Assembly: GCA_964017185.1 (NCBI GenBank)
Contig: OZ024869.1
Coordinates: 58,120,761-58,184,760 of the forward strand
From: Rugalucina vietnamica
Taxonomy: Eukaryota; Mollusca; Bivalvia; Lucinida; Lucinidae
Direction of reading: 5' to 3'
Length of the DNA: 64,000 bases
Of the stretch, positions 24,201-35,548 are shown one piece after another; within the stretch, counting starts at the first letter, position 1; each line of letters begins with the position of its first letter. Below the pieces are notes generated by a model that had not been told where the DNA came from, did no database searches, and saw nothing but the letters and a program-made list of their open reading frames with translations. The position numbers and the translations under genes were made by a program.

Positions 24201-24759
24201 ATTTTTGTTCGGCTCTTCTTTTTTCTTGGAAGTAACAAGGACATCCATAACATCTCGAATGAGTTCGAATTTCGACCAGATCCGACCTCTGACTGCGGAG
24301 TTATCTGCCCTTAAGTGTTTGAAAAATCAATATTTTGTGTTGTGGCCACTCTACCATCTTTGTTTTTCAGTGGATTTTCTTCATTCTTGTAGGTAACAAG
24401 GATAACTACAATATCTCAGATGAGTTCAAATTTCGAGCAGATCAGACCTCTAACTGCGGAGTTAGCTGCCCTTTAGTGTTTGAAAAATCAATATTTTGTA
24501 TTGTGGCCACTCTAGCGCCTTCAATTTTGATTGCATCTTCTTCATTCTTGGAAGTAACAAGGATAACCATAACATCTTGAATGAGTTCGAATTTGAGCCA
24601 GATTTGACCCTGGACTGTGGAGTTAGCTACCCTTGAATGTTTGAAAAATCAATTTTTATTGTTGTGGCCACTGCAGCATCTTCAATTTTGATCAACACTT
24701 TGTCCAGTGACTGTACTTGTTGACTCCCAGGTGAGCGATCGTTGCCCTTGGGCTACTTG
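21210..24759 (+). mobile_element. Family C Helentron-like element
   Basis: The 5' end is the same as family A (TTAGCTCACCTGAGCCGAAG, hairpin to AAGGTGAGCTTATAG), followed by a CGTGCGTGCGTCCGTGCG microsatellite. The body is a tandem ~170-bp module (GTTGTGGCCACTCTAGCGCC, TCTTCATTCTTGG, AAGTAACAAGGA, GATGAGTTCGAATTTC). The 3' end differs from A: CCCAGGTGAGCGATCG, the hairpin GCCCTTGGGC, then TACTTG followed by TT. A 1.9-kb TTAA-flanked element interrupts it at 21763-23657. Modules repeat at least eight times with low coding potential. Confidence 0.82.
21763..23657. mobile_element. TTAA-flanked TIR element (piggyBac/Kolobok-type target)
   Basis: It starts GGATAGGGTTTACGATAA and ends with the inverse of GGATAGGGTATGCGATAA (16 of 18 matches). 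It has TTAA immediately outside both ends (21759-21762 and 23658-23661). The surrounding family C module is continuous across it (GACTGTGGAG|TTAA ... TTAA|CTGCCC). A TTAA duplication is used by piggyBac and Kolobok elements, but these termini are not clearly either. No transposase ORF is seen in 1.9 kb. Confidence 0.78.
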
Positions 24760-25301
24760 TTATCTTTCGTTCCAATAGAAATTTCAATAGACTTGAGCTT
24801 CTTCAAACTTGGCATACACTAAGAGAATGTGACAGATTCAATTTGCTCCTAGCTATATCGATAGTAAAATCATTTTGCAAGCTATTGACCTGTTTTGGGT
24901 CGCTAGGTGCAGACCCAAAAAGTTAAAGCATCATCAATACTGGAGAGTCTCAGCTGCTTTCAAAATCCAGAGAGCCAATATCAATGCAACAGACCAATGA
25001 CATGAAACGTGGATGTTGGCATGCAATACACCATTTTAGTCATGACAGTGTGGTTCTGATATTAAAGATTTTTACACATTGAGAAAATAATTGACAGACA
25101 ATAACAAAGCAGTGAGACTAGTTTAAATGCAGATATTTAGCTGATATGTTATTGAACTACAAAGAGGACAAACTTTTGAAGCAATAACACATAAATGAAA
25201 CCTGCACATTTGGAATATTATTTTAATTGAATAGCTGCTCACTCCGCTTATGATATGTTTTCTCAGAATAAGTACCTGAGTGTTCTTTCACACCTCAGTT
25301 T
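24760..25301. other. Intergenic or intronic gap, no feature
   Basis: Unique-looking sequence between family C and family B elements. No ORF, RNA gene or repeat is recognised. Confidence 0.5.
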
Positions 25302-28300
25302 TTAGCTCGCCTGCACGAAGTGCACAGAGCTATTGTTGTCACCTCGGTCGTCCGCGTTTACGTGTACGTCTGCGTCCGCGTCCGCGTCCGCGTCACACTT
25401 TCGGTTAAAGTTTTTAAAATTGTTATATCTTGATAGTCACTGACCAGAAATCATTCATATTTGGAACATTGCTGCATATGAGGGTCCTCTGTGATTTAGT
25501 GTGAAGGGACCCGTGGGGTCATGCCTGGGGGCGGGGCTAGAGGTCAATATCTAGATCACCTTTGTACAATGCTCAGATGCTGTGTTAGTTTCTCATCAAT
25601 TGTAAAGCCTACAACTGTCAAACCTTACATAAGGCTTCTCCTCGATGTCCCGACTCGGCACCCACATTGACCTTCTGACCTTGACCTATATTTCATGCTC
25701 CAGTGACTTTGTCATTTTTGAAGCCAATCCTTAATATCTCATCAACTATAAAGCCTACAACCATCAAACCTTGCATATGGCTTCTCCTCGATGTCCGGAC
25801 TCGGCACCCGTATTGACCTACTGACCTTGACCTATATTTCAATTCAGAGCCCCAGATAATTTTTTTCCTGAGGAGTATTTTACTCCTGAAATTTTGTCCA
25901 GAGGAGTAAAATGACATAACAAGGTGTAAAGAGCCTTTTTTTTTAATCATGAAGTTTTTGTCGTAGGAGTATAATGATCAAATAATAATTTTTTAAAATA
26001 ATGTTAAAACTAATTGGCTTATAAATCTAAACACAAAACAAACAAATTCAATATATAATTGTATTGCCATTAACTTTTGATTCTTGATTCTTGGTCTAAG
26101 ACTAAAAGTGACATCCAGTTGAAAAGTGTTATTGGCATATACTGCTTATCAACATCCTGTGAATGAGTCCACTAAGTTGCGTTGAACAGTTTTTGAGCAT
26201 TTGAAGGCAGAGGTCAAATAGCGGGTTGATCTATAGACTGCTCCTCTGCGCATGTGTCGGATTTTGAGATCCAATGACACAAGCGGACAGCTGCACGCCA
26301 ATGTTTACATCCAAGGATTCGTGGATGTACTTGTATGAACTCAGAGTGCATTGACTGACTCATGAACATAAACAATTTTCTATTGGCTGGAACCATGACA
26401 ACAAAGAATAAACAGATTGGTGGCTGGCTGGCGTGTGATTGATAATGAACTCGCCAGAACGAAGCAGGCTAGTTGATCTAGAAATATACTTTCATTTTAC
26501 TGTTGTACTTGATTTTGATTTTTTACGATAAGCCGTTGCATACTTACAAGGTCGTTTCGTACCTTTTTCACTTCGGCCGAGTCTGTTCAACGGCGCAAAT
26601 GAATCTGATTCGTGACTTTCGAATGTGGCATATTGTGTGAGTTTGTTCACCTGAATTGAGTTTATCACCGAAATAAACTATCAGAACTAGCTTTAGGTAA
26701 TAAAATTAAGATCGCTCAACTCTATTTTTGCGGATACATCTACGGTCACGCCAAGGATGATATTTGTCGCCACTATGCTATATGTAATTCATTAATAAAT
26801 GCATGATCCACTATTTTTTTTAATTCGAAACTTTATTAAAATCTGTTATTCTTTCCAGTGTTTATGAATGATAATTAGAGCACAAACTGGCAATGAAGAA
26901 ATCTCTTTAAATTCTTAAGAGAAGCCACTAAGTGATTTGAAGGCAAGTTTTCCCTGTCGTTTCCTTCAAAACTTAAATTACCAATTAAAAACTGGCAAGC
27001 CTAATTACAGGTAATGCTCACTTCAAACAAAGATAGTATACAAACAAATAAGTATGCATACTATGCAGTGATAAGGAAAAGGGGCACTCACTGTTCACGC
27101 TTCATTGACTTTTGAAAAATGAAATGTCGTTTTAGTTAATTGGTGACAATTATCACATTGACGCTACCACATTTTAGGGTTTTTCATTTGGAAAAAGTTA
27201 CATTTTTAGTCCGAACGAGAAAAATATAGCAAATGAAATTAGTCTTGACAGCTTTTAATACATGTACAAAGTTAACTTAAGATCAGAATCGTTATTTGAA
27301 GGTTCGATTAAAATATGTTTTCGAACAAAGAAAAAAATCTGTGTTTGTAATCGGGCTAAAGTAAAAAAAAACGATCGCTCTATCTCTAAACAAATCGAAC
27401 ATTTCGGCGGTGAAAGAAATCACATTAAAAAGGGCGACTCGGCGTTCGAGAGTGTTGTATTTTGTCATGGAACGAATCGTCTCGGACCAAGTATCTCAAA
27501 ACACAACATTCGAAATCAAGTGCAACACCATATCGTCCAATAAAAATCAAGTTTAGCCGATGGTCCGGGCATCGTGGGACAAAAGTATTCAGATACTTTT
27601 CTCGGAAGCATGCAAGCATCTGTTATTGTTTTGATTGGATTAAGATGGCGATAGCCTACGACGTCAAGTTGGATTTGTTGCGTATATTAGAAATTGCATG
27701 CGTAAATGGTACTCATCAAATCTCAGTCAGAGGCGTATCTGCTGATTTTAGGGTCGTAAAATACGCAAATACAACCCTTATCTGGGGCTCTGATTTCATG
27801 CTCCAGTGCTTTTGTCATTTTTTAAGCCAACCCTTAATATCTCATCAACTATAAAGCCTACAACCATCAAACCTTGCATATGGCTTCTCCTCGATGTCCC
27901 GACTTTGCACCCACATTGATCTAGTGACCTTGACCTATATTTCGTGCTCTAGTGACTTTGTCATTTTTGAAGCCAACTCTTAATATCTCATCAACTATAA
28001 AGCCTACAACCATCAAACCTTGCATATGACTTCTCCTCGATGTCCCGACTCGGCACCCACATTCACCTAGTGACCTTGACCTATATTTAATGCTCTAGCG
28101 ACTTTGTCATTTTTGAAGCCAACCCTTAATATCTCATCAACTATAAAGCCTACAACCATCAAACCTTGCATATGGCTTCTCCTCAATGTCCCGACTCGGC
28201 ACCCACATTGACCTACTGACCTTGACCTATATTTCATGCTCCAGTGACTTTGTCATTTTTTAAGCCAACCCTTAATATCTCATCAACTATAAAGCCTACA

Positions 28301-28868
28301 ACCATCAAACCTTGCATATGGCTTCTCCTCGATGTCCCAACTCTGCACCCACATTGATCTAGTGACCTTGACCTATATTTCGTTCTCTAGTGACTTTTTC
28401 ATTAAAGTTTTTAGAAGTCTATATCTCTTGAACATGTTGATGGATCAAGTTGATACTTTGCATGTTGGTAGATATTGGTCTGAAGTTGTATGCAGTACCA
28501 TCATGACCCACTCTGTATGACCTTGAGGTCAAGGTCACAGACTTAGAATTTTTTTGTTAAAGTTTTCGGTTAAAGTTTTTAGAAGTCTATATCTCTTGAA
28601 CATGTAGATGGATCTTGAGGTCAAGGTCATGGCCTTAGAAATTTTTGGTTAAAGTTTTGGGTTAAAGATTTTTTGAAGTCTATATATCTCTATGTTGATG
28701 GATCAAGTTGAAACTTTGCATGTTTGTGGATATTGGTCTGAAATTTTATGCCGTACCATCACAACCCACCTGAGCGACCTTGAGGTCAAGGTCATGGGTC
28801 ATAGATTTTGATAAGTTTAGTGGCAAAGCACAAGTCAGGCGAGCTACGCTGTCCTGCGACAGCTCTTA
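25302..28868 (+). mobile_element. Family B Helentron-like element, copy 1
   Basis: The 5' end TTAGCTCGCCTGCACGAAGT is a hairpin with ...GTGCACAGAGCT, followed by a GCGTCCGCGTCC microsatellite. Two internal module types are in tandem: ~150 bp (AACTATAAAGCCTACAACCA, AAACCTTGCATATGG, TGACCTTGACCTATATTTC) and ~170 bp (GTCTATATCTCTTGAACATG, GACCTTGAGGTCAAGGTCA). The 3' end has CAGGCGAGC (inverse of the 5' end), the hairpin GCTGTCCTGCGACAGC, then CTCTTA followed by TT at 28868. A hAT-like element interrupts a module at 25845-27792. Confidence 0.85.
25845..27792. mobile_element. hAT-like non-autonomous TIR element, second family
   Basis: The ends are exact 15-bp inverted repeats, CAGAGCCCCAGATAA and TTATCTGGGGCTCTG. 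The surrounding B module is broken at ATTTCA, which appears on both sides and fits a decayed 8-bp duplication (ATTTCAAT / ATTTCATG). Subterminal motifs such as GAGGAGTATTTTACTCC and GGAGTAAAATG repeat near the left end. The end pattern CAG-n-AGATAATTTTTTT resembles the TGCGTAC family at 10218 and 42093, so they may be relatives. ORFs near 27262-27854 have no recognised domain. Confidence 0.7.
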
Positions 28869-29129
28869 TTGGATTGGGAATTTCTATCTGACTGGGCCAT
28901 TATCATAGCCCACTTTAACTTTTAGTGTAGAAAAATATGCTTTTTTGGTAACATGATCAAACTTATTGCACCTTAAGATTGCTGAGGTTGCTGAGGTTGC
29001 CCCTGTAAGACTTACTTGCTGGTGTGAAAATTATCATATTTTGTTAGTTTTATTGAAGAATTTGTTTATTTAAATCTTCTAGAAATATTACATGTACCTT
29101 TTTTGTGAATTTCAAATAAATTCACATAG
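28869..29129. other. Gap between element B and the large TIR element
   Basis: Short A/T-rich stretch with no recognised feature. It includes an imperfect doubling of GCTGAGGTT near 28980. Confidence 0.5.
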
Positions 29130-29480
29130 CGTTGGCCCGGCGCAAAAGTGTTGTAACTCAGTTTTAGAAAATTTTTCAGGAGGAGCAAAAAACTTTCTTA
29201 TTTCTTTGAAAAGCCTTGTAATCATACATAATCAAGATATATGATGGAAAAAAAAGCCAATTGTTTTATTGTAGTTAACCATTTTTCAAAAAAGTCAATC
29301 TTTAAAAGAAATATTTGCAAAATTTAAGTTACAACCTTCTTGCGCTGAAAAAGCTTTTAAAAAATTAGAAATGGTCACAGCGCAATACTGTTGTAACTTG
29401 AGTTACAACAGTTTTGCGCTGTTACTTTCTTAAAAGAGCAACTAAATTTTGACAGCGCAAAAGTGTTGTAACTTCTTTTA
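29130..29480. repeat. Left subterminal palindrome array of the large TIR element
   Basis: Besides the TIR, inverted and direct copies of the site occur at about 29330 (AGTTACAACCTTCTTGCGCT), 29380-29425 (CGCAATACTGTTGTAACTTG meeting AGTTACAACAGTTTTGCGCT, a ~42-bp palindrome) and 29455 (AGCGCAAAAGTGTTGTAACT). The arrangement suggests several transposase binding sites. Confidence 0.75.
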
Positions 29481-29959
29481 ATGAATTTGAATATTCAGTT
29501 GATTGAATTTGAATATCCAGTTGATTGAAAATTGTAAAAACTTTGAAAAGTGATCCTACTGATTTAGTCACACAGTTTACAGCAACAAAATTCAACCAAT
29601 CTGTACTGAGAAGCTCGGTATTTGATTATGAAGTAGGATGTTTGCCATTCGGTAATCATAATATTAATGAACAATTATTCTCTGTAGAAGGTGGAAAATA
29701 TTATTTTGGGGACTTGTATTATTCTTGATGTAGCTGGACAAAAAAGACTTTTCCCATACCATTTACCAGTACTTTATATTTACTACATTTTGCAAAATTT
29801 TCTTTTGCAACCTTTTCATGATATCTTCAATGTTTTAAAAAGTCTTGTAACTAAATAAATATGCAATTGAAAATGAAGTTATAAATTACTGAAATTGCAG
29901 TATTCCAACCTTTATTGAGAAACACTCTAATAAAAGCATGCCAAAAGTATTTTTCTTAA

Positions 29960-30190
29960 ATTTTGCACCTTTTGCCATCTGTCTATTTGTCGGTCTGTCT
30001 GTCAACAATTTGTCGAGTTGGTGTTAAACCTGGAAATTGAGTGTATTTCTCTGAAGAATGGATAGATGTAAGCATTTATAATCACTGCATAGGCTCAACC
30101 ATGACCCAATGCCCTTGACCAATATTTCATGGTTCGTCCACTTTGTCAATATAAATGTCGAGTTGCACTGAGTCTACAGAACTAAAGTGT
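29960..30190 (+). repeat. Degenerate family D/B-like remnant
   Basis: Decayed phrases of a D-type element are present: GTCTATTTGTCGGTCTGTCT, AATGCCCTTGACCAATATTT and CATGGTTCGTCCACTTTGTC. No termini remain. Confidence 0.5.
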
Positions 30191-30275
30191 ACCTCTCTAT
30201 AGCAGTGCTATCTCTATAGCAGTGCTATCATTTATATGAAGAAAAGAAAAACCAGGAACTAATAAAGTGCACGGG

Positions 30276-30741
30276 CATAAAATTTTAACAATATGGCTGC
30301 CTCGATCAACAATTTTTTCGAAAGTGACGCTCAAAATTGAAAGTTGTCCAAGCGGGACAACACTGCGATCTGATTGGTCCTTACATGATGTAAACAATTC
30401 CTGATTGGATAACATTTAAAATGTCCGTTACAAAACAAAGCACGCATAAATATTTAAAACTGATTGGTTCTCATAGGTCATGTGACCTTGAAAAAAGGAA
30501 ATTTGGGAAAATTTTACTTTTCTTATATATCTATTAAAATTTGAAATGATGCCTACAAGAAAATCTTGATAAAAATAAAAGCAATAAAATATTTTTCCAT
30601 CATGGAAAAACAAGTAAAAAGAACTTTCACGAGATGGTGAGGTCACGTGACATAAGAACGCCATTACCCCAGGTGGGTGGGGTAATGTAAACAAACATGC
30701 TAAATGAATTTAAAAACAGATTAATGACCATAATCTTATTA
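30276..30741 (-). repeat. Terminal direct repeat of the DIRS-order element (downstream copy)
   Basis: The 466 bp from CATAAAATTTTAACAATATG to ATAATCTTATTA match the other copy with about four differences. It contains AGGTCATGTGACCTTG, an inverted pair of AGGTCA half-sites, at ~30476. It serves as the uninterrupted site for the B insertion found in the other copy. Confidence 0.88.
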
Positions 30742-31274
30742 TTAAATTCCTACCGCCTTGAATCAGCAACACCATCCAGCTTCAAGGTTGCCCTTGAATC
30801 TGCCAGGTGTTGCCCGGTCGGAAACACCATCCTGCCAGGTGTCTCCGGTGGGGAAGAGCATTTTCATTTACCTAAATGGTTTGTAAGAAAGGACATAAAA
30901 CAAAGCTTTTTGGGAACTAGAGACCATATAATTGAAACCTTTTTTGGACATGCACAAATAAAGAACAAAATAAGAAACATGATCAAATGAGAAATAAAAT
31001 CATTTCTCACTAATGCAGATTGTCCAAAAATTTTCAATGATATTGTACCTCCAGACCCCCAAAAGCTGTAGTGGTAGGAAACATTAAGTTAATATTTGGA
31101 CTAGTAAATTAAATGCAAAGAAATAAAATATATATGTAACTCAGCAGTTTATATATAGATTGTAAGTGCCAGTGGCACCCACAAACAAACATAGCATAAT
31201 ATAATATAATATATACAAACAATATAGTCAACCACAACAACCTGACATGTGACTTTCTCCCCCTGCACAGCCAT

Positions 31275-32432
31275 TTAAAAGCCCCCCACTGAGGACCCCA
31301 TTGTACGGGCAACCTGCTTCCTTAGTTCAAAAGATGGCTCTAAGTACCGCTCGCAAGCGTTACTTCGCCAGTCCCCTTGCACCTTGATTAGATCAACCGG
31401 TAACCCACACTGAAGCGCATACTGGGCACCTCCCCGACGAAAGCTATGTCCTGAGAATTTTGAGGCATCTAGACCCACCCTATTAAGACAGGCTCTAAGC
31501 TTATCAGTAAACTGCCTGTGGGTCAAGGGAACATTAAGCGCCCCCATCCATGTATACCGGAACAAAGGTACTGGAAAAGGGCAAGGGGGACTTTCCAAGG
31601 TGAGTCTTAGCAAGGCTGTTGAGGGGCAATAGGGTGAATTTGGGATCTTGGGTAGTGGAATGTGCAAAACAGGTTCCTTGAATTGTATAACCTTGGACCA
31701 TCGGACAGAAAGGACCGCACCATCAAGGTTAAACTTCAAATCATCAGAACACAGGTTCCGGTTCGGATCAAATAGAGCATGAGACTCCACTAGCAAGTTC
31801 GATTTCCTAAAGAAGGAAAAGAAACCAACAAGACAAGCTGCCCAGAAGGTGCGGTCGAAAGAATCCCTCAGGTTTAAGGTCAAGAAAATCTTCTGCAAAA
31901 TATCAAATGTTATAGGTAATTTTTGCACACTTGCGTCACCTTTAATTCTCCTCACACCTTTCAGAATGGAATCAACATACCAGTTTTTCTCCAAAGGATT
32001 TTTAAGACCTGCCTCAAGATGCATCAACCTTACAGTGTTTAGGTATTGCCTAACTGAACTAAAACATAGCCGTCTTGACAGAAAAGCTATGTATCGCCCT
32101 AGATTTTCTTGCGACAAAGGAACCGGACTAATTTTCATATCATTGCAAAATTTTAGAAGCGCGGAACGTTGTGTGGAATAAGTCTTTGAAGTTGAAGCAG
32201 CAAAGCTGTTAGCGCGATATTGGAGAACCTCTTCATCTAGACTGTCTGGCAGATTTCTTTGGGTAATGGCTGTCGTTACTGGTGACTCAGAATTGGTAGT
32301 TGGACCACAGGCGGGGGAATCTGTGAAGCAGAAAAAGGAGTGTTTGGTGTGACATAAGCAATTGAAGAGGGGAACCATCTGTATATGGCCATAAAGTTTC
32401 AAGGTATGCAGGAGAGTGTAGTCGCGAGGCAC
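31275..32432 (-). CDS. Tyrosine recombinase of the DIRS-order element
   Basis: An integrase of the phage tyrosine-recombinase fold, used by DIRS elements to insert a circular intermediate by recombination. An N-terminal SAM-like core-binding part (STSKTYSTQRSALLKFC, LSQENLGRYIAFLSRR) precedes the catalytic part. The family signature is visible: an Arg in FFRKSNLL, the H-x-x-R box in SGHSFRRGGAQYA, a GDW, and a Tyr in ACERYLEP. Its beginning overlaps the end of the reverse-transcriptase frame on the same strand, an arrangement known in this order. The exact start is uncertain because of that overlap. Confidence 0.87.
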   Translation of the reverse strand: MPRDYTLLHTLKLYGHIQMVPLFNCLCHTKHSFFCFTDSPACGPTTNSESPVTTAITQRNLPDSLDEEVLQYRANSFAASTSKTYSTQRSALLKFCNDMKISPVPLSQENLGRYIAFLSRRLCFSSVRQYLNTVRLMHLEAGLKNPLEKNWYVDSILKGVRRIKGDASVQKLPITFDILQKIFLTLNLRDSFDRTFWAACLVGFFSFFRKSNLLVESHALFDPNRNLCSDDLKFNLDGAVLSVRWSKVIQFKEPVLHIPLPKIPNSPYCPSTALLRLTLESPPCPFPVPLFRYTWMGALNVPLTHRQFTDKLRACLNRVGLDASKFSGHSFRRGGAQYALQCGLPVDLIKVQGDWRSNACERYLEPSFELRKQVARTMGSSVGGF

Positions 32433-34089
32433 TGTCGGCTGCTATGTTTTGTACCCCAGGCAAATAACGCGCAGTTAAGTGAAAGTTAAATCTGGCAGAG
32501 AGCCAAAAAAGACTACGAATGCACTTCATTACAATGTCATTCCGACAAGTGCCTTTGTTAAGAGCAGAAACTGTGACGGTATTGTCAGAATATATAATGA
32601 TATGCCTATTTTGCCAGCAAGGAGCCCAACGATGGGCTGCTATCGCAACAGCTATCACTTCTTTTTCATTAATATGAAAGTTTTCTGCCTGAGGCCAATC
32701 TTTGGACCAGTTAAAATAGAACCAGTCTCCCCCAAATGACCCACCTGCACCTTCATTACAGGCATCTGTGAAAACACATTCAATTGGGCATTGGTCAAGA
32801 ATGGTTGACCGTCCATTAAAGGTGGCTATGAAATTGGACCACCAAAGAAGGTCTTTACGAACCTCTGAGCTTACACGCACACGATGAGCATTCTGCCGGA
32901 GCATACGAATTGTGTTGAAAATTCGGCGGAGAAACACTCGTCCACCTTTTACGACACTTGCTGCCCAAGATAGGCGCCCAGCCAGGGACTGGAGCTGACG
33001 CTTAGTAAACCTATTTCGGGATAAGGAACCCTGGAGTTCTTGCCTAAGCAGTTGAAGCTTTTCCTGGGGAAGACTTAATGTCATAGAATTTGAGTCTAAT
33101 TCAATACCCAGGAATGTTATACGCGTAGTAGGGTCGACAACCTTACCCCAATGGATCATGAACCCCAGCTTCCGGAGAAGCTGGATAAGCACTCTTAACG
33201 CTTCCGCGCAAACATATTTACATTTTGAAATTATCAAAAAGTCATCTAAGTAGACGATAGTGAGGTCATATCCCTTACGAGCCATCATACGCCTTACAGC
33301 CTGAGTAAGCCGATGAAAAATTCCAACGCTTCGACGCGCCCCAAAAGGTAAACGAGTATCCTTGAGGAAAACCGTTTTCCCATTTATTTCCCAAGCCAAC
33401 CCTGTGACCTCCTGACTTCTTGTACTAAGACTAACGCTTCTATAGGCAGATCGCAAGTCTACTTTTGCAAAATAGCAACCCTCTGTCATGACTTCCGCAG
33501 CATCATCAACGCGTGAAAATTTCTGTTGCCAGTCAGTGGTGCAGTAATCATTTACGGCCTCACCGACTGGACGAGAACAGTCGTGTATAAGACGGACATC
33601 ACCATCTGGTTTAGGGATAGCTGCCATTGGGCTCACTATTTTAGGTGGAATATCGCATACCACATAGTGGCCATTCTCAATTTCCTTTATTACCTGAGAT
33701 GTTGCTTTATCATACAGAGGGCTGCCAGGTCTAGCCGATGGATGGTTTTGACAGGAGACGGGCTTTATGTTCGCATCCTCATCAATAATATCGAACCCAT
33801 TTTTGATGCCATTTAGAATGAAATGACGGTCACAGTCATTAGCTAGTTCTTCCTCCCAGGCTGCAAGACACAATCCTGGTAAGGGATTGACCTCAATGTC
33901 TACTTTTTTCATGCGAATGTACTGTTGCAGAGTGGGCTTGACTGCAACCGGGAACAATGCATTTGTGCTTGAACTTGCAGTGTTCGAAACTGCAGCCTTT
34001 ATCGGAATTGAAATTTCGACATATTTCCACCCTCTTATCCCCTTTGGGCTTTGCTGCAAACTGGTTTGCGTTACCTCTCTTTTGGCCAA
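32287..34089 (-). CDS. Reverse transcriptase and RNase H of the DIRS-order element
   Basis: The RT core shows KVDLRSAYRSVS (motif A), RLPFGARRSVGIFHRLTQ (motif B) and IVYLDDFLIISK (motif C, YLDD). It is followed by a connection region (SLAGRLSWAASVVKGGRVFL). The RNase H domain has VFTDACNEGAGG, the Glu of HINEKEVIAV, IIIYSDNTVTVSALNKGT and a terminal AADSASRL. This RT type, with an adjoining tyrosine recombinase, is typical of DIRS/Ngaro elements of molluscs and other invertebrates. The N-terminal limit of the domain is not clear, and the frame overlaps the gag-like region. Confidence 0.88.
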   Translation of the reverse strand: MAKREVTQTSLQQSPKGIRGWKYVEISIPIKAAVSNTASSSTNALFPVAVKPTLQQYIRMKKVDIEVNPLPGLCLAAWEEELANDCDRHFILNGIKNGFDIIDEDANIKPVSCQNHPSARPGSPLYDKATSQVIKEIENGHYVVCDIPPKIVSPMAAIPKPDGDVRLIHDCSRPVGEAVNDYCTTDWQQKFSRVDDAAEVMTEGCYFAKVDLRSAYRSVSLSTRSQEVTGLAWEINGKTVFLKDTRLPFGARRSVGIFHRLTQAVRRMMARKGYDLTIVYLDDFLIISKCKYVCAEALRVLIQLLRKLGFMIHWGKVVDPTTRITFLGIELDSNSMTLSLPQEKLQLLRQELQGSLSRNRFTKRQLQSLAGRLSWAASVVKGGRVFLRRIFNTIRMLRQNAHRVRVSSEVRKDLLWWSNFIATFNGRSTILDQCPIECVFTDACNEGAGGSFGGDWFYFNWSKDWPQAENFHINEKEVIAVAIAAHRWAPCWQNRHIIIYSDNTVTVSALNKGTCRNDIVMKCIRSLFWLSARFNFHLTARYLPGVQNIAADSASRLHSPAYLETLWPYTDGSPLQLLMSHQTLLFLLHRFPRLWSNYQF

Positions 34090-35116
34090 TCAACTGATTC
34101 CCTTGCGATTGGGATCCGGGAACTGAACGCTGCTGTAAGAAAAGTGTATGCAGGTGCTGCACATCAGTGCCCCAACGGAAATTCATTGACGCCTGAAGTT
34201 TTCTATATTCCCTATCGTACAACAGAACGGATGAAAGGCTAAACCGCTGAACAAGTTGATACACCTTAGTTGTATAGGACAGGTAATCCATCAGATTAGG
34301 CCCCACAAGCTTACCCTCATTTACAAGCCTATACAATATTGCCAAATTAGCTACAGACCATTGTGACAGAGTAAGGAACTCCAGTTTTGGTTTCTTAGGC
34401 CCGGTCTTGATGACCATTTGTTGGTCACCATGACCCCCCACTACCAGGTCTTCGTCAACTGCTTGGGGGACAAAGTCACAAATGTCAAAAAATGTTGAAG
34501 TTGACTTACCGGTAGCTGATGCTATGTGAATTTGTGGGTCATTCTACAATGGCAAGGCACTAGAATTTGTCCCAGTCTGTTGCGAATTGTCCGTTGCACT
34601 AGGAGTCCTAATTTGTTGGGAATGGTTTGACACTTGGAGTCCCGTTGCTGCTGTTAACTGAGCGTGCTGATACAGCAAGGTATTGATGAGCGTCTGGCTG
34701 TAGTCGTCGTTCACGAGTGAAGTTTGTTGTTGCTGACTAAGTGGCTGAACCTCCGTTGCCGTAGGATGCGCCGGAAGTGTTGTTGTCGTTGCTGGGGAAA
34801 CCCCGGTGTTTCCCGCCCCCGCCGATGACGTAGATCCGGTACTTCCGGTATGACCGGAAGTCGAGTCGTCTGCGCACAATGATTGCGCAATGTGAAAGAT
34901 GAGCCTTCGCTGGCCCATCGGGATGTTTTGCGAGCTGAGATCCTCGATGCTCACTAATCTCAGTGCGGCAAGGCTGTCGTAGCCCCGTTTCAGTAGCTCG
35001 TCAATTGCCGTTTTGTTCACCTTATTGTCCAGGCAGAATTTGATTAATATGTCCTGATCGGAGAGATCGCTAATTGTCCCCATATTCGAATCGTCGTTAT
35101 TCTCTGTCTGAGACAT
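33893..35116 (-). CDS. Gag-like region of the DIRS-order element
   Basis: The upstream part (34544-35116) starts MSQTENNDDSN and has a small helical, SAM-like region (DQDILIKFCLDNKVNK, LISIEDL-type helices, IPMGQRRLIFHIAQSL). A long Ser/Thr/Gln-rich linker follows. The downstream part (33893-34441) ends in Cys/His clusters (CRNFNSDKGCSFEHCKFKHK, CIVPGCSQAHSATVH) typical of nucleic-acid-binding gag-like proteins. The region is read as separate open segments, and their relation was not worked out. It probably makes the RNA-binding particle protein. Confidence 0.6.
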
Positions 35117-35138
35117 TTTAATGACGTTTAATCAGAGT

Positions 35139-35423
35139 TTAATCACGCACAACGTAGTTGCAAGTAGCACACATTTTTTCAATGTCCCCTTCGTCGGCAG
35201 CACAAAAGAAGCAAAACTGCTCATCGCAGATCGTAGAACAGTCCATTATCCTGTGTAAGTTTGCTTCCTGGATATTTCTGGCCTCACAGATGTAACCGAA
35301 GAGTTTGTTTTCCTCACGTTCGGTCATCAAATACCATTCGGGAATTCCAACACCCACTTTACCAATTGTGTTTTGTCCGCCATTTTGGAGATGTTTATGA
35401 ACAATTTCACGTCCGATTTTCAC
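35139..35423 (-). CDS. Small Cys-rich ORF at the 5' side of the DIRS-order element
   Basis: A 94-residue frame ends with paired cysteines (CSTICDEQFCFFC, then CATCNYVV), suggesting a zinc-binding fold. It lies between the upstream terminal repeat and the gag-like region, so it may be an accessory ORF. I do not recognise a family. It could also be chance. Confidence 0.3.
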   Translation of the reverse strand: MKIGREIVHKHLQNGGQNTIGKVGVGIPEWYLMTEREENKLFGYICEARNIQEANLHRIMDCSTICDEQFCFFCAADEGDIEKMCATCNYVVRD

Positions 35424-35548
35424 TTCCAGTGATCGATTCGCTTAATGAAATATGGTGGAAACGTTTTTATTTATATCCCCGAATATAAGCACTGTTTATT
35501 TAGTAGATTACTTTGCCCAGTTCCGCTTTTTTAAGTTACTGATTATTC

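Noticed and set aside
27462-27854. 130-codon plus-strand ORF in the hAT-like element
   Set aside because: It runs across the element's right end into a family B module, so it cannot be one gene. No transposase motif is present.
30697-30990. 97-codon plus-strand ORF beside the DIRS-order repeat
   Set aside because: It starts within the terminal repeat and lies antisense to the element, with no recognised motif.
31849-34242. Plus-strand ORFs opposite the DIRS-order genes
   Set aside because: They are antisense shadows of the recombinase, reverse transcriptase and gag-like frames.
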